Below are positions 46,322-56,669 of a stretch of DNA of 64,000 bases, piece after piece. The translations under genes were made by a program, and so were the position numbers. Source of the stretch: Apostichopus japonicus (Eukaryota; Echinodermata; Holothuroidea; Aspidochirotida; Stichopodidae). The notes beneath the pieces were generated by a model, which searched no databases, was not told where the DNA came from, and worked only from the letters and a program-made list of their open reading frames with translations. Location: positions 262,501-326,500 of the forward strand of contig NC_092576.1 in the NCBI RefSeq assembly GCF_037975245.1, read 5' to 3'. Within the stretch, counting starts at the first letter, position 1; every line of letters begins with the position of its first letter.

Positions 46322-46879
46322 GTTCTGTGTAAATGAAGAAAAAAACATTTAAACCCTTACTTCATTTTTATGTGATGAGAATGACTGCGAAAAAAAAAGA
46401 TTAAAATACGTCATCTTAGGGCAGCCACTTTTAAATTGCAACATCTGCAAACATATTCCCTAATATTGTTTTTACAAGCACCACACACATGTTCACACTG
46501 TATATACAGTACTGAAGAAATTCATACTCACAAGAATGCTTTAAATGACTCAGTTGGTACAATATCTCTTCTATACATTACATGGTGCGATATCCTAATT
46601 ATTCTTTAAATTCATGCAAATTAATGCAAATCAAGGAATCTAAGGTATGGATACTATACATCTATTGTATTTGCTGTGTTGAACAAGTATAGCAAGCTTG
46701 TATAAACAAATGAAGTCAGTTTAAGATTGCATGTTAAACTGTTCAATTCGTTCCTACTGTACCTCACTGCGTGTCATCACATTTTGGCAACAAGGATGAC
46801 GCAAATTTTACAACCTCTTATATGTTTACAAGAGCCTAGTGAACCCTACATTCCATAGAAGCAATGGAAAAGTACATTT
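46322..46879. other. 5' flank of the Ig-receptor gene
   Basis: The promoter and any 5' UTR of the minus-strand gene should lie here. No TATA or initiator is clear enough to call, and Gypsy debris begins at about 46880. Confidence 0.4.
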
Positions 46880-47745
46880 GAAACTTCTTACTTGCTGTAG
46901 GAGAAATGTTTTCGTCTGAACATAAGAAATCGTTGCTACTGCATTGCCTGGGCGTGGCAGGTCAGAGGGTACATAATTCATTGCCTGAGTTAAGCCAAAG
47001 GATTCTGAAACCTGTTTATGACCAAACCCTTCGTTTTTTAGAAGAACAGGTCTTCAATACATGTGGTTGCTGAAAGATACCGGTTCCATTAAAGGGGACA
47101 ATAACCTGAGGAATCCATTAACAATTACAAATTATCAGCAAAGAGTGTTCTAATTCAAACATTACAAATGAGCTAGTGAACCAGACAGAGGTAATCCCCA
47201 CACCTCACACAAATTGGAGGGGCCCCACATCTTCAACCAACTGGAAACCCTGTCTACAACAGCAACGTACAGAATTGAGGGAGAAGATGTCACAGATGCA
47301 GTTCAAGTGATCACCTAGCAAATTTTGAATAGTGTAAGGCAAAGGATAAAAAGAATCGCAAATGCTCAAAACTTCGCCATTTTGCTGTTGTGGGTCAGAG
47401 TCAGGACGTCCAAATGGGAATCCATGAAATTAGGGGGTATCAAGCTAGTGTCAATGCACTGGTAGTGCCAGAAGATATACAAGTCTTAGCAACAAATTCA
47501 GCAGGAGTTAAAACAAAGCCTATTACATGCACCGTGACAGTTAACGATGTCCCGCTTAAGCTCATTGTTGATATGGGATCATGTTCTTCTATTCTTTCTT
47601 GCGATACATTTAACAAGTTTTTCTTAATGGAAGCACTCGAGGAAGTTCCACCTGGTATGCATTTAACTTCTAACACTAAACATCCAATCTAATTGTTGGG
47701 ATGTTTTAAAGCTTCGGTGAGTTATCTATAGACAATGTGACAGTA
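46880..47745 (+). pseudogene. Gypsy-type LTR retrotransposon fragment: gag and protease
   Basis: Plus-strand blocks in order: gag-like MFSSEHKKSLLLHCLG and AGQRVHNSLPEL (46906 on), FHxRG-like sequence at about 47080, a zinc-knuckle remnant KCSKLRHFAVVGQSQ where the last cysteine is glycine (47360-47405), and a protease TVTVNDVPLKLIVDMGS with CSSIL (47530-47600). The aspartate before MGS is kept where the family usually has DTG/DSG. A 100-codon frame at 47390-47692 covers the protease. There are no RT, integrase or LTRs, and stops interrupt the gag part. Confidence 0.75.
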
Positions 47746-47894
47746 GCTCTTATTATATATATTTTTTTATTATTGCCATCTTTAATTTATTGGGAAGGGA
47801 TATGATCAGTCCTTTGAATATCAGTATTTAGGGTCAGCCCTTATCTTGCAATTTACTTGACAAGGATAAAAATGAAATCATTGTTACCCCTGGT

Positions 47895-49010
47895 GCCAGT
47901 GTTGAATACCGTTAATGGAAGGGACTGCCATGGGAACCAGGATGGCTCCTTCCTACTGTATGCATGCCTGTTTATGTCTAGCCTTGAAGAACGCATGCTC
48001 AGTACAGCTCCCTGCCGTCCCATTATCTAGTGGCGCTACATTGGTGACATCTTCTTCGGACCAGTGATGAGGATAGCCTGCTCACCTTCATCAATCACAT
48101 CAATTCTTTCCACAGCACCATTAAATTCACCTCTGATTACTCTCACCAACAGGTTAACTTTCTCGATATGACTGTTTGCAAGGAACATGGTTTTCTCTCT
48201 CTACAGACTTATACACCAAGCCCACAGACACACACCAGTATCTCCATTCTTCATGCTGCCATCCCCGTCACTGCAAGTCTGGAATTGCCTACAGTCAAGC
48301 ACTTTGTCTTTGTCGCATTTGCTCTGACAATTCCTCTTTCATTCGCCATACAGATGCTTTAGAAAACACCTTACTGCCAGGGGCCATAGTGCCAGAAGGG
48401 TAGTTGAAGCCATTCAGAGAGCAGGCTCACTCCCTATCCAGATCATCTACTTTGGCAGTGAAGGACAAAAAGGGACACGGTTGCAACAACAAGCTACCTC
48501 TGGTTGTTACTTTCCACCCAAATCTTCCTCCTCTTCAGAAAATCACCTCTAACAACCACAACATTCTCCTTCAGATAGACTCCAACGAGCCGTCCCTGAA
48601 AAACCCATCACCGCCTACAGACGACCACGCAACCTACGAGACCTTCTTGTGCGTGCTGCTTTTCCACCTCTAACTTCTAATCCTACACCTATTCAGCATG
48701 GTACTTTCAAATGAGATCGTACTTCAAGATGCATCATCTGCAGCCACCACATTGTTGAATCCAATTCCATCACCAGCTACAGCATGCAACTCACACACAA
48801 GACTAAGGGTCACATCACTTGCACTACCACCAATGTCATCTATCTGATCTCTTGTAGAGTTTGCCGCATCCACTATGTTGGCGAAACCAAAACCACCCTC
48901 AAGAAGCGATTCTATGGTCACAGATCCACAGTTAAAACCATGAAGACCGAGACCCCAGTTGGAGAACATTTAAACCTTCCCAACGAGAAACGACATAAAA
49001 CACTGATGTG
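47895..49010 (+). pseudogene. Penelope-like element: RT C-terminal half plus GIY-YIG endonuclease
   Basis: Blocks on the plus strand, in shifting frames: GTAMGTRMAPSY (RT motif of Penelope/Poseidon-type elements), LFMSSLEERML, RYIGDIFF where the catalytic YIDD has become YIGD, VNFLDMTV, QTYTKPTDTHQYLH, then LVVTFHPNLPPLQKI and a GIY-YIG domain (TNVIYLISCRVC, HYVGETKTTLKKRFYGHRS). It is 5'-truncated, frameshifted and carries an active-site change, so it is inactive. It directly abuts the minus-strand LINE at 49011. Confidence 0.85.
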
Positions 49011-49930
49011 ATCAGACAAAGATAATGTCTGATCAATCCTTACACCAAGATACTTAAACAGATTTCTGAAAGGAGATATTAGAATCCAGAATATAGATAA
49101 GATAGTATCACAGTCCACTTGTTGTACGCGAGAGGCAGTGCCAACAGTCGCTTACCAGTCAAACGTCCCTTTACCAAAGCATCCCCGTACAAAACGCCCC
49201 CGCTTTTGGTCAAAACGCCCCCATTGGTCAAATGGTCCCTGTAGGTCAAAACGTCCTCGTCTATCACATTCATTCATAGTTGTGAATATATATTACTTTT
49301 AAGTTATAATTTGGCTAAGTTAACAGCATGCAAGTTGGATTACAGGCACTAAATAAATCATAAGGGACTAAACGTTTAATTATATTTGGTATGAAAAAGG
49401 TATATGTTTCAGTGAATTAACATATTAAGGAAAACAAAAAATATTATACAAGAATTAAAAAAGAATTTGGATGGGTATACTATACAATATCTCCTAAAAA
49501 CTGTGTTTTAAACCTTAACTATACTTATCCTTACTCTTGGATTTGAACTAAAAACATCCACACTTGCATTCCAACTGATTATAAAATCGGGGACGTTTTG
49601 ACTCACAGAGACGTTTTGACTGCGGGGACTTTTGGTAAAAAGCGGGGACGTTTTGGTCTTAAAAAAGCGGACACGTTTTGGTAAAGGGACGTTTTGACTG
49701 GATACCCAACAGTCAATACCTCTGGTATAATCAGAGTAAAGCATGAGTTTATTACTTTTCATCCAACACAAGATATCACCTATACATTCTTGAATAGACA
49801 ACTTAGTACACTAAAAATCCCTTTAGGCAAGCCAGATTGAGACAATTCTGTGTCATCAGCGTACTTATGGTAGGAACAACTGTGCCTGAGCCACAGATAA
49901 GTTCTATAAATGACATCGTGGAACCCCCCG
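49011..49930 (-). pseudogene. Non-LTR retrotransposon RT fragment, split by a Mutator-like element
   Basis: The minus strand reads HKYADDTELS (RT active-site box), SIQECIGDILCWMKSNKLML, EVLTVG, then, beyond the insertion at 49150-49705, TASRVQQVDCD and KYLGVRIDQTLSLSDHIS. The two halves rejoin at the 9-bp target duplication. Several frame breaks are present. Confidence 0.8.
49150..49705. mobile_element. Mutator-like MITE, 556 bp
   Basis: Flanked by a perfect 9-bp duplication CCAACAGTC (49141-49149 and 49706-49714), the length typical of Mutator-like elements. The ends are inverted: CCAGTCAAACGTCCCTTTACC at left, and CCAGTCAAAACGTCCCTTTACC in reverse complement at right, followed on both sides by CAAAACGTCCCCG-type iterations. 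No transposase. Confidence 0.85.
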
Positions 49931-52364
49931 CAAGAATAAACGAATCCATTCCATTACAGCATCAATTCTAAATACAGTAGGATACTGCACTGTGTATACC
50001 AATACCGTACCCTAGGCTATAATAATATAGATGGATTTAAGCTGGATATACTCCCTGCGGTTTTGCCTTAAAATTGATTTAATTGTTATAGGTAAAATAC
50101 ATGTGGTAAGATGTATGGGAAACTTCATGATAGGTCAATTATATAGGTCTAGGCCAGTACGTAAATTGATCAGTATGTATACATGTCATTCAAACTATAA
50201 ACACAGACTCGACAAATAAACATGTTTATTATTTCTTTATTTCGAATAGCTACAAGTAGATACTTTTATTATGTCTGGGATTCCAGGAAATTATACCGAA
50301 AGGAATGAAATAACCGGTTGTTTTCCCACTTCCGGTAGTGTTTACACATTGCACTGTGATCGGGACTAGTCAATGCCGAGATTCACTTGACTATTGGGAT
50401 CCTGCACAACGCTATACTGTACAAAAACTTGTAAGTTAAGGATTTTTCTGGTTTCCTCGACCAGGTCTTGTTTGGTTGCAGTGTGAGCAGCAGGTAATGT
50501 TCCCAGAAAACAAAAGTTGGCAAAAACTTTGACCAGTACATATGTCCACTGTTGGTGAGACATGTAGTTTGGTGTATAGAAACTGGTCTGCTTTTGCAGA
50601 AAAACCAAAATATTATTTGAACTATATGGGGACATTTTCTGAATTTGATTTCAATTTTGTAAGTTCCACATAAATATAATTGTGCTTCAGATTACCTCAA
50701 AAAGCCGTTGTTAATTACAGTCTGAACATTACTTCAATGGTAGACTCCCTTATGACCATTAGAATTTGCTCTGCAGTCATACAGTAGTGAGTATAAATGG
50801 CTGTTTTGGCTGTAACTTGTAGATTATATTAAGTGGAAATAGACCCAAGCTCAGAAAGTTGGGTCGACAGCTAAAATCACACTAGAACGTACCAATTTCA
50901 GCAGACTAGGGTAGGTAGATGGGAGAAGTACAACAGAGTTGACACAGTAACTAATGATCCTACTGTTCTGTACGTACAGTTTGACATCTGGGTACGATTG
51001 ACCAAGATCCTGACTCGACCTTTGTCACATGACCACATTTTCAACGGTACTATAGACAAATAGTGTTGCAACTGTGTTCCGCGCACTTTTAACCAACAAC
51101 TTATTTCAACCAGAACTCACAGTGTGGGTTAAAATGCAGACCTAGTTTCCAAGTCATGATCTGAACTTTTATTCAAACTTTTGCAGTAAAATTACTTGTG
51201 GCCCAAGTTTCCTGGACTGAAACCATTTCGCCATTTGAACGTGCCAGCTCAAACCTCCATGATCAAACAAATTCTTCAAAACATAGCAAACTGAGTATCC
51301 AATATTTTCAATGTTATGACACACTCAAAATACCACCTACTGTAATGTTCAAACGAGTTACATCAAAAACGTGTTGCAAATTATCCTTTTAGTATTAGTC
51401 AGGGTTTCTGTACTTCACTTTGCAGTGTGAAGACTTGACTAATTAAAATGTCATGACTAAAAAGTGGTACGCAGCTGAATATCCCCATTTACTTTAATTT
51501 TAGTAGGCATAAATAATGCACATTACTATGTGATTTCATCAGTAAAACGAAACAATTTCTGGGCTGACACCTAGCATAAATCTGGTGTCATGACTCCGTC
51601 TGGGGCTTCCGCCAAATGTGGGGGACGAAATATCCCACATGAGAAACTGTTAACATGTCTTATAATTCCTTTGCAAATATTATAGGTAAAATCTTCAGTT
51701 ATAGGACTTGGCAGGGTATAAATAAATGTATACACTAGTTTAATAATATATTAATTTAACATTCCTAGAGCTCACAACAATCACATTTGGCCTTAAAGTA
51801 TCCTTGGCCTTAAGTGTTTAGCTAAATATTCATGGTACTTTGTAATACACAAGATTTGTAAAAAGGGATTCTTTCTCTTATTGCTATAGTAAATCTAACT
51901 GAGGCACTAACATACTGTATATCTTTTAGTTTTAGGCCAAAGATTGGTGGCAAAATGGAAATTCCAAGTGACCATATGAATGTTTAATTTTCTGTAAACC
52001 ACAAATACAGTTCCCACTTAGAACTACATTGTGACAGTGATGTTTATTTTTTATTTCTTAGGGCTTAGCCTACAGTTCCACCAACTTGTGTAGCCCCTCT
52101 GCACATCATAACAATAAGGCCCAATTTTGGTTACAAGTTAGTCTATATTATTATTACAAGGTCTACTAGTACTAGTACTATATCCTGTAGCATGGTGGGC
52201 TCGTAATTGACACCCTTAAGGATTTGATGAACGGTATTTGTTTGAGGAAAATCCCAAAACACTCACATGTATACGATTTTCAGATGTTTAGTATCTCAAA
52301 AATAAAATATTTATTCTGCTTCCCACAAAACGTAGTTGAGAAGAATCTGACCCGAAGACGTCTG
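49931..52364. other. No gene recognised
   Basis: The minus frame at 50366-50635 (89 codons) has no recognised domain. An ETS-like CACTTCCGGT lies at 50327-50336, which might mark a promoter. The rest is AT-rich and featureless. Confidence 0.45.
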
Positions 52365-52841
52365 CAGGGGCGGATCCAGGATTTTGAGAAAGGGGGGGCC
52401 GACATCCCGATGGTAGCACTTTAGTGATCTGCGTCCTGGGGGAGGGGTCTAGGGGGAGGGGTTGTCCCCCTCCCCTTGGAAATTTTTGGTTAATTGTGAG
52501 TGCTTAGATGCAAAATGGTGAAACATTTCGCCAAAAACTAGAAAAACCAGAAACGTTGCAGACACGCTTATTTTGTGCACATATTTTTTCTCGATAGACA
52601 CATATTTAACAACGCTCAACAGCGCATGTACAATGGATACACTATTATTGCGTCGATTCGTTTTTTCTTTTGCGCGAAAATTAGGACACCAGATTCACCC
52701 CAAGAAAAAACATAAAACAAGATATATTCAATGAGATAATTATGATATACTTATTAATGAAAGGGGGGGTGTTGGCGGTTTTACACTATCTAACGCAACG
52801 TAGTCGCCAAGAACCTGAAGTATTTTAAGGGAGGGCCCGAT

Positions 52842-54921
52842 AATAAGCGGAAACGGATCACCGACCGAAAAAATATCGGAATTTGTGGACTATTTCTTGC
52901 TTCCTATTGTATTAAAAAAAAAACACCTATGTGAAAGACACAAATCACATTCTGAAAATTGTGGAAGCCACCCCGTTACCAAAAGCAGTAGTACTTGCTA
53001 CACTCGATGTCGTCGCCATGTATACCAATACTCCCCAAGAGGAGGCAACAGATATATGTCAAGAAGTCTATGAAGAGGCGGAAAAAAGCGAATATGGAAT
53101 AAATAAAATATCTTCCATATCCATGCGCAAACTAATTTAAACTTATTTTTAACAAGAAACTGTTTCGAGTTCAATAACCAATTCTATCTACAAAAGATCG
53201 GTTGCGCCATGGGTAGCCAAGCCTCTCCGGAAATCTGTGATATCGTCATGCATAGACTGGAAAACCAGATTTTACCGACAGATAATAAAATCTTAAAATG
53301 GCTCCGCTATAGAGATGAAATTCTATTGCTTTACGACGGTTCACCTCAGGAACTTGAACAACTAGTAAACAGGTTGAATGAAATTCACCGCTTCTTAAAG
53401 TTTACGATAGAAATATTACACCGAGGTAACATACCTAGATTTGAAAATCTTCAAAGGTCCAAGGTTTGAAACCAATGGGTTATTAGACACCAAAGTCTAC
53501 ACCAAACCCACGGAAACCTTCCAATACCTCGACAGAAATTCTGCACACCCACTTGCCACTTTTAAAGGCTTCATTAAAGGGGAAGTCTTACGATACGCAC
53601 GTCTCTGTAACAATGAGACTGATTTCTTACAGATAAAAAATGCGTTCACAGAGAAATTGTTACTCCGTAACTGTAAGAAAGAGGAAATTGCCTCAGCCAC
53701 GAAAGGCATAAAATTTGAAAACCGTGGGCAATACCTCACTACCAAACCTAAACAAAAGGAACCACCAATGGTGTACAAGCTTACCTATACACCCCATATC
53801 AAAACCACGCATTTGAAAAATATACTTTTGAAACATTGGCACTTAATCTCGCAACACGCGGACAGGGGCGTAGCGAAGTTTATTTTTGTTGGGGGGGGGT
53901 GTGGAGGATTTGATTTGCCGACGGATCTGGAAGTGGTGAAGGGGGGGTGAAATGGGGGAGGGGTCTAAGGGGAGGGGGTGTCCCCTCCCCTTTGGAAAAT
54001 TTTTAGTTTTGAAACGTCCTTAGATGCAATCTGGTGCATATTTTAAGTCAAATTTGGCACCGTAGAATTTCCATCTCGATATTATTTTTATGGCAGTCGG
54101 CAGAAGAAGAATTAATTGGGACCAATTATCGAACTGTGTTTTCTCTTTCACCGATTGTTGAAATAGGGAAACTTCGTGATGAAAATGTTCAGAAAACTTT
54201 CCGGTAATGAGAAATAACAACATTCATTGATATACAAGCGAGAAACGTTAAAAATTGTGTACAATTCGTGAGCCGTGTCCTTAAGTTTTCCACGGAGAAC
54301 GAATGACATCTGCGATGACGTCATTCTGAACAGAAGATAATAACGACACGTTGTCACACGATAGCACGACTCATGGGCTGCGGCCTATACGGAAGCCTTT
54401 AATTCCATTTCTTTCACTGAGTTGCCGGCGATTCTGGCACTCGTCTAGCTGAGCCTGGCTACAGTAGCTATACTGACGGCCGTGACATTATCGGTTATTT
54501 GCCGAGAGGTTTTTAACTTGCAGGCGTCGGGTGATTGGATTGGTGAATGAGTTTATCAGATGAAGAACTGGAAAATCGAAATAAACGATAAAGAAGCTCC
54601 CGTTCTCCTTTTCTCTATTCAGCTTTCCTTCTTTCTTCCCCTTCCGCTCTCTTCACCTTTTCTCCTTTTGCCGACAGACCCAAAATTTGCCGACAGCGAC
54701 CAAATTATTGGGGGGTGTGACACCCCCACCCCCCCCCGCTCGCTACGCCCCTGCACGCGGAATTATCCAAACTGTTTCCAAAAGAACCGATTATAGCCTA
54801 CAAAAGGGCCCAAAATCTCAAAGATTTACTTGTTAACTCAAGGTTTCATACTAACGAAGAATCAGCTGACTCTCAAGGTTCACACGAAGCTCTTTTAGAT
54901 GCTCTTGTAGCTGCACTATGA
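52842..54921 (+). pseudogene. Penelope-like reverse transcriptase, 5'-truncated, frameshifted and interrupted
   Basis: Blocks: TEKISEFVDYFLLPIV, HILKIVEATPLP, VVLATLDVVAMYTNTP (motif A), CAMGSQASPEICDIVMHRLE, WLRYRDEILLLY (catalytic YRDD now YRDE), YLDLKIFKG, KVYTKPTETFQYLD and SAHP. After the hAT insertion it resumes as KEPIIAYKRAQNLKDLL and ends at TGA 54919-54921. Frames change near 53140 and 53440. Removing the insertion and one copy of its 8-bp duplication restores one uninterrupted frame across the joint. No GIY-YIG domain follows. Confidence 0.85.
53863..54753. mobile_element. hAT element, innermost layer, 891 bp
   Basis: Ends CAGGGGCGTAGCGA in inverted orientation; perfect 8-bp duplication CACGCGGA at 53855-53862 and 54754-54761. 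The left arm contains GGGGGAGGGGTCTAAGGGGA, CCCCTCCCCTTTGGAAA and CCTTAGATGCAATCTGGTGC, the module also seen at 31222 and 52365. No transposase. Confidence 0.92.
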
Positions 54922-55005
54922 GTCCATAAAAACTCGTGCACAGAAAATAGATGCATTTTGAGAACGAGACGCCCAGACCGAATATAAAATATTCAAAGGC
55001 TACTA

Positions 55006-55042
55006 CTGATGAAGCTCCTCCTATAAAGTTTGAGAGCAGAAA
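55006..55042 (+). ncRNA. Degenerate hammerhead-ribozyme-like motif
   Basis: CTGATGA at 55006-55012 and GAAA at 55039-55042 enclose GCTC..GAGC that can pair. This order (CUGAUGA, stem II, GAAA) is the hammerhead core, and hammerheads are known in Penelope-like terminal repeats. Stem II is short with an A-A mismatch at its base, and stem III is not convincing, so this copy is probably inactive or chance. Confidence 0.25.
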
Positions 55043-55849
55043 CCGGTCTAGTTGGTCATAAGAACCTACACTAGTCTCTCCAACTATTAAGAGTACACTC
55101 AATTCACCTAATAGGTGCAATTATATTTCACCACGAGGAGCATGCTATAAGTTCATGTTCCTCGGGCCCTCCATTAAAAATACTTCAGGTTCTTGGCGAC
55201 TACGTTGCGTTAGATAGTGTAAAACCGCCTACACCCCCCCCCCCCTTTCACTCAGATAATTATGATATACTTGCTAACTGTGCATTGATATTCCCTGACA
55301 GTAATAGTCAGCACTATAGTACTGAGCCGTATCTAATTAATACGTGATGTCGCGTAGGCCTGATAATTGCCTTAGTTTCAAATTTGGAATAAAAACAATC
55401 GCGTTTCAGGGAAGAGCAGCTGGATATATATTAGGCTTTTCTTTCACCAAGTTATGCCTATTAGGAATTTGAAGTACTCCCGCATAAAAAAAAACGCAGC
55501 TGATTTCCAAAAAGGGGGGGCCGGGGCCGGGTCGGCCCCCCCTGGATCCGCCCCTGGTCTGGCTTGTGAAGTCCGTGAATACCCCGTGATATACTCATTT
55601 GTCCATAGCTAGCGAGCAGCTTACTGTGTATCCGTGTATCGTTACAATGCATTTCACACACTGATATACCCCAAAAGTGATTTCACAAAAACGCACAAAT
55701 GCAAATGTACCACTACGACGTTGTCGCAGAATGTTAGCACCAATCAAAATAGATCTCAGAAAAGATTTAGGGTTTCAGCCAATCGCAGGCATTTCCTGGA
55801 TAAACAACATGTCTGCGCCCTTGTGTAAACTTCTGCCGACCCCGGTTTC

Positions 55850-55977
55850 AGTGGTGTATATGTACCACTGATCTACACTAACTGGATAGGCCGCGCGGCT
55901 CCGTGTGTGAAGCAGACGGAAGTGACTCAGCGGCCATGTTGGGATATTCAAAATATCACCGCGCACACATACAGTGC
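55850..55977 (+). repeat. Promoter-like inverted repeat, left arm
   Basis: CACTGATCTACACTAACTGG at 55856 starts a block of about 125 bp that is repeated in inverted orientation at 59700-59826, with roughly 85% identity by eye. It contains CGGAAGTGAC (ETS-like), TGACTCAGC (bZIP-like) and GCGGCCATGTTGGG (YY1-like), plus an ATG opening MLGYSKYHRA. Confidence 0.8.
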
Positions 55978-56669
55978 ATACTGTACGTTGCTATGTCGGT
56001 CGGTGGCCGAGAAGGTGATGCTAAGAGAGGCCAAGGAAGGGAAGTGAATGTCTCAGAAACAATCCTTATTGATCAAGGAAGTGAAGTTGAACATTTGAAC
56101 AACTGAGAAATATGTGTTATACCAGACTAAAATGGTAAATATGCCTATTTTCCGTGCAGGAAAAGATATGGAATGGGTCGTCTGTACAGAGACAGACGCT
56201 GCAACCGCAATACAACACAGGTCCATGGGATACTTCGGACTAGGAACTTGAGGGGCATCCCTTCCTCCATGGTTATGGCCTTTTAATTTCAAGAAAAATG
56301 TTAAGCATTTATTCTAAATTCACTTCAAATTGGGGGAAAGAATTTCATAACTGGACGAGGCTTCACCATCCATGCAACAAACTACATGTAGGCTATCGGT
56401 ATCTAGTATCGGGGAGGGCAAATATTCAATTTTTAGGTGGCTCGCAGGGTTACAAAAATTGAGTTATTTACCATCTAGAAACTAAAAATGCGAGTTCCAT
56501 GATAAATAAAAAAATTAGGAGGGAAAAATTCCATGTGTTCTCAGGAAAAACTTGTCGCATAGGGTTTTTGCATGAGGCCGGGGTCTTAAGGCAGTGTCCA
56601 GATGTGGAATTCCTTTTGAAACCTTAGTGTCCAGTTTGGGGATATGGAATTAACACAATCATCTACAGG
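55978..56669. other. No gene recognised
   Basis: Follows the left arm of the inverted repeat. A 67-codon plus frame at 55903-56106 begins in the repeat but has no recognised domain. Confidence 0.4.

Larger units (their letters stand above)
52753..55253 (+). mobile_element. Penelope-like element with inverted terminal repeats, middle layer
   Basis: A 19-bp direct repeat AGATAATTATGATATACTT flanks it (52734-52752 and 55254-55272). Just inside, about 85 bp at 52756-52840 is inverted at 55162-55250 (shared words GCGGTTTTACACTATC and TAACGCAACGTAGTCGCCAA). Inverted pseudo-LTRs and a variable-length target duplication are known traits of Penelope-like elements. The coding part is on the plus strand. 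A hAT element sits inside it at 53863-54753. Confidence 0.85.
52365..55556. mobile_element. hAT-like transposon, outer layer of a three-level nest
   Basis: Terminal repeats CAGGGGCGGATCCAGG are perfect over 16 bp, and the flanks share GTCTG (52360-52364 and 55557-55561), a 5-bp duplication like that of the elements at 27353 and 58178. Its own sequence is about 390 bp at left and 285 bp at right; the middle is a Penelope-like insertion. The left arm has the GGGGGAGGGGTCTAGGGGGA and CTTAGATGCAAAATGGTG module. Confidence 0.85.

Noticed and set aside
50366-50635. 89-codon minus open frame near an ETS-like motif
   Set aside because: Protein-like in parts but no domain, exon boundaries or homologous copy could be shown.
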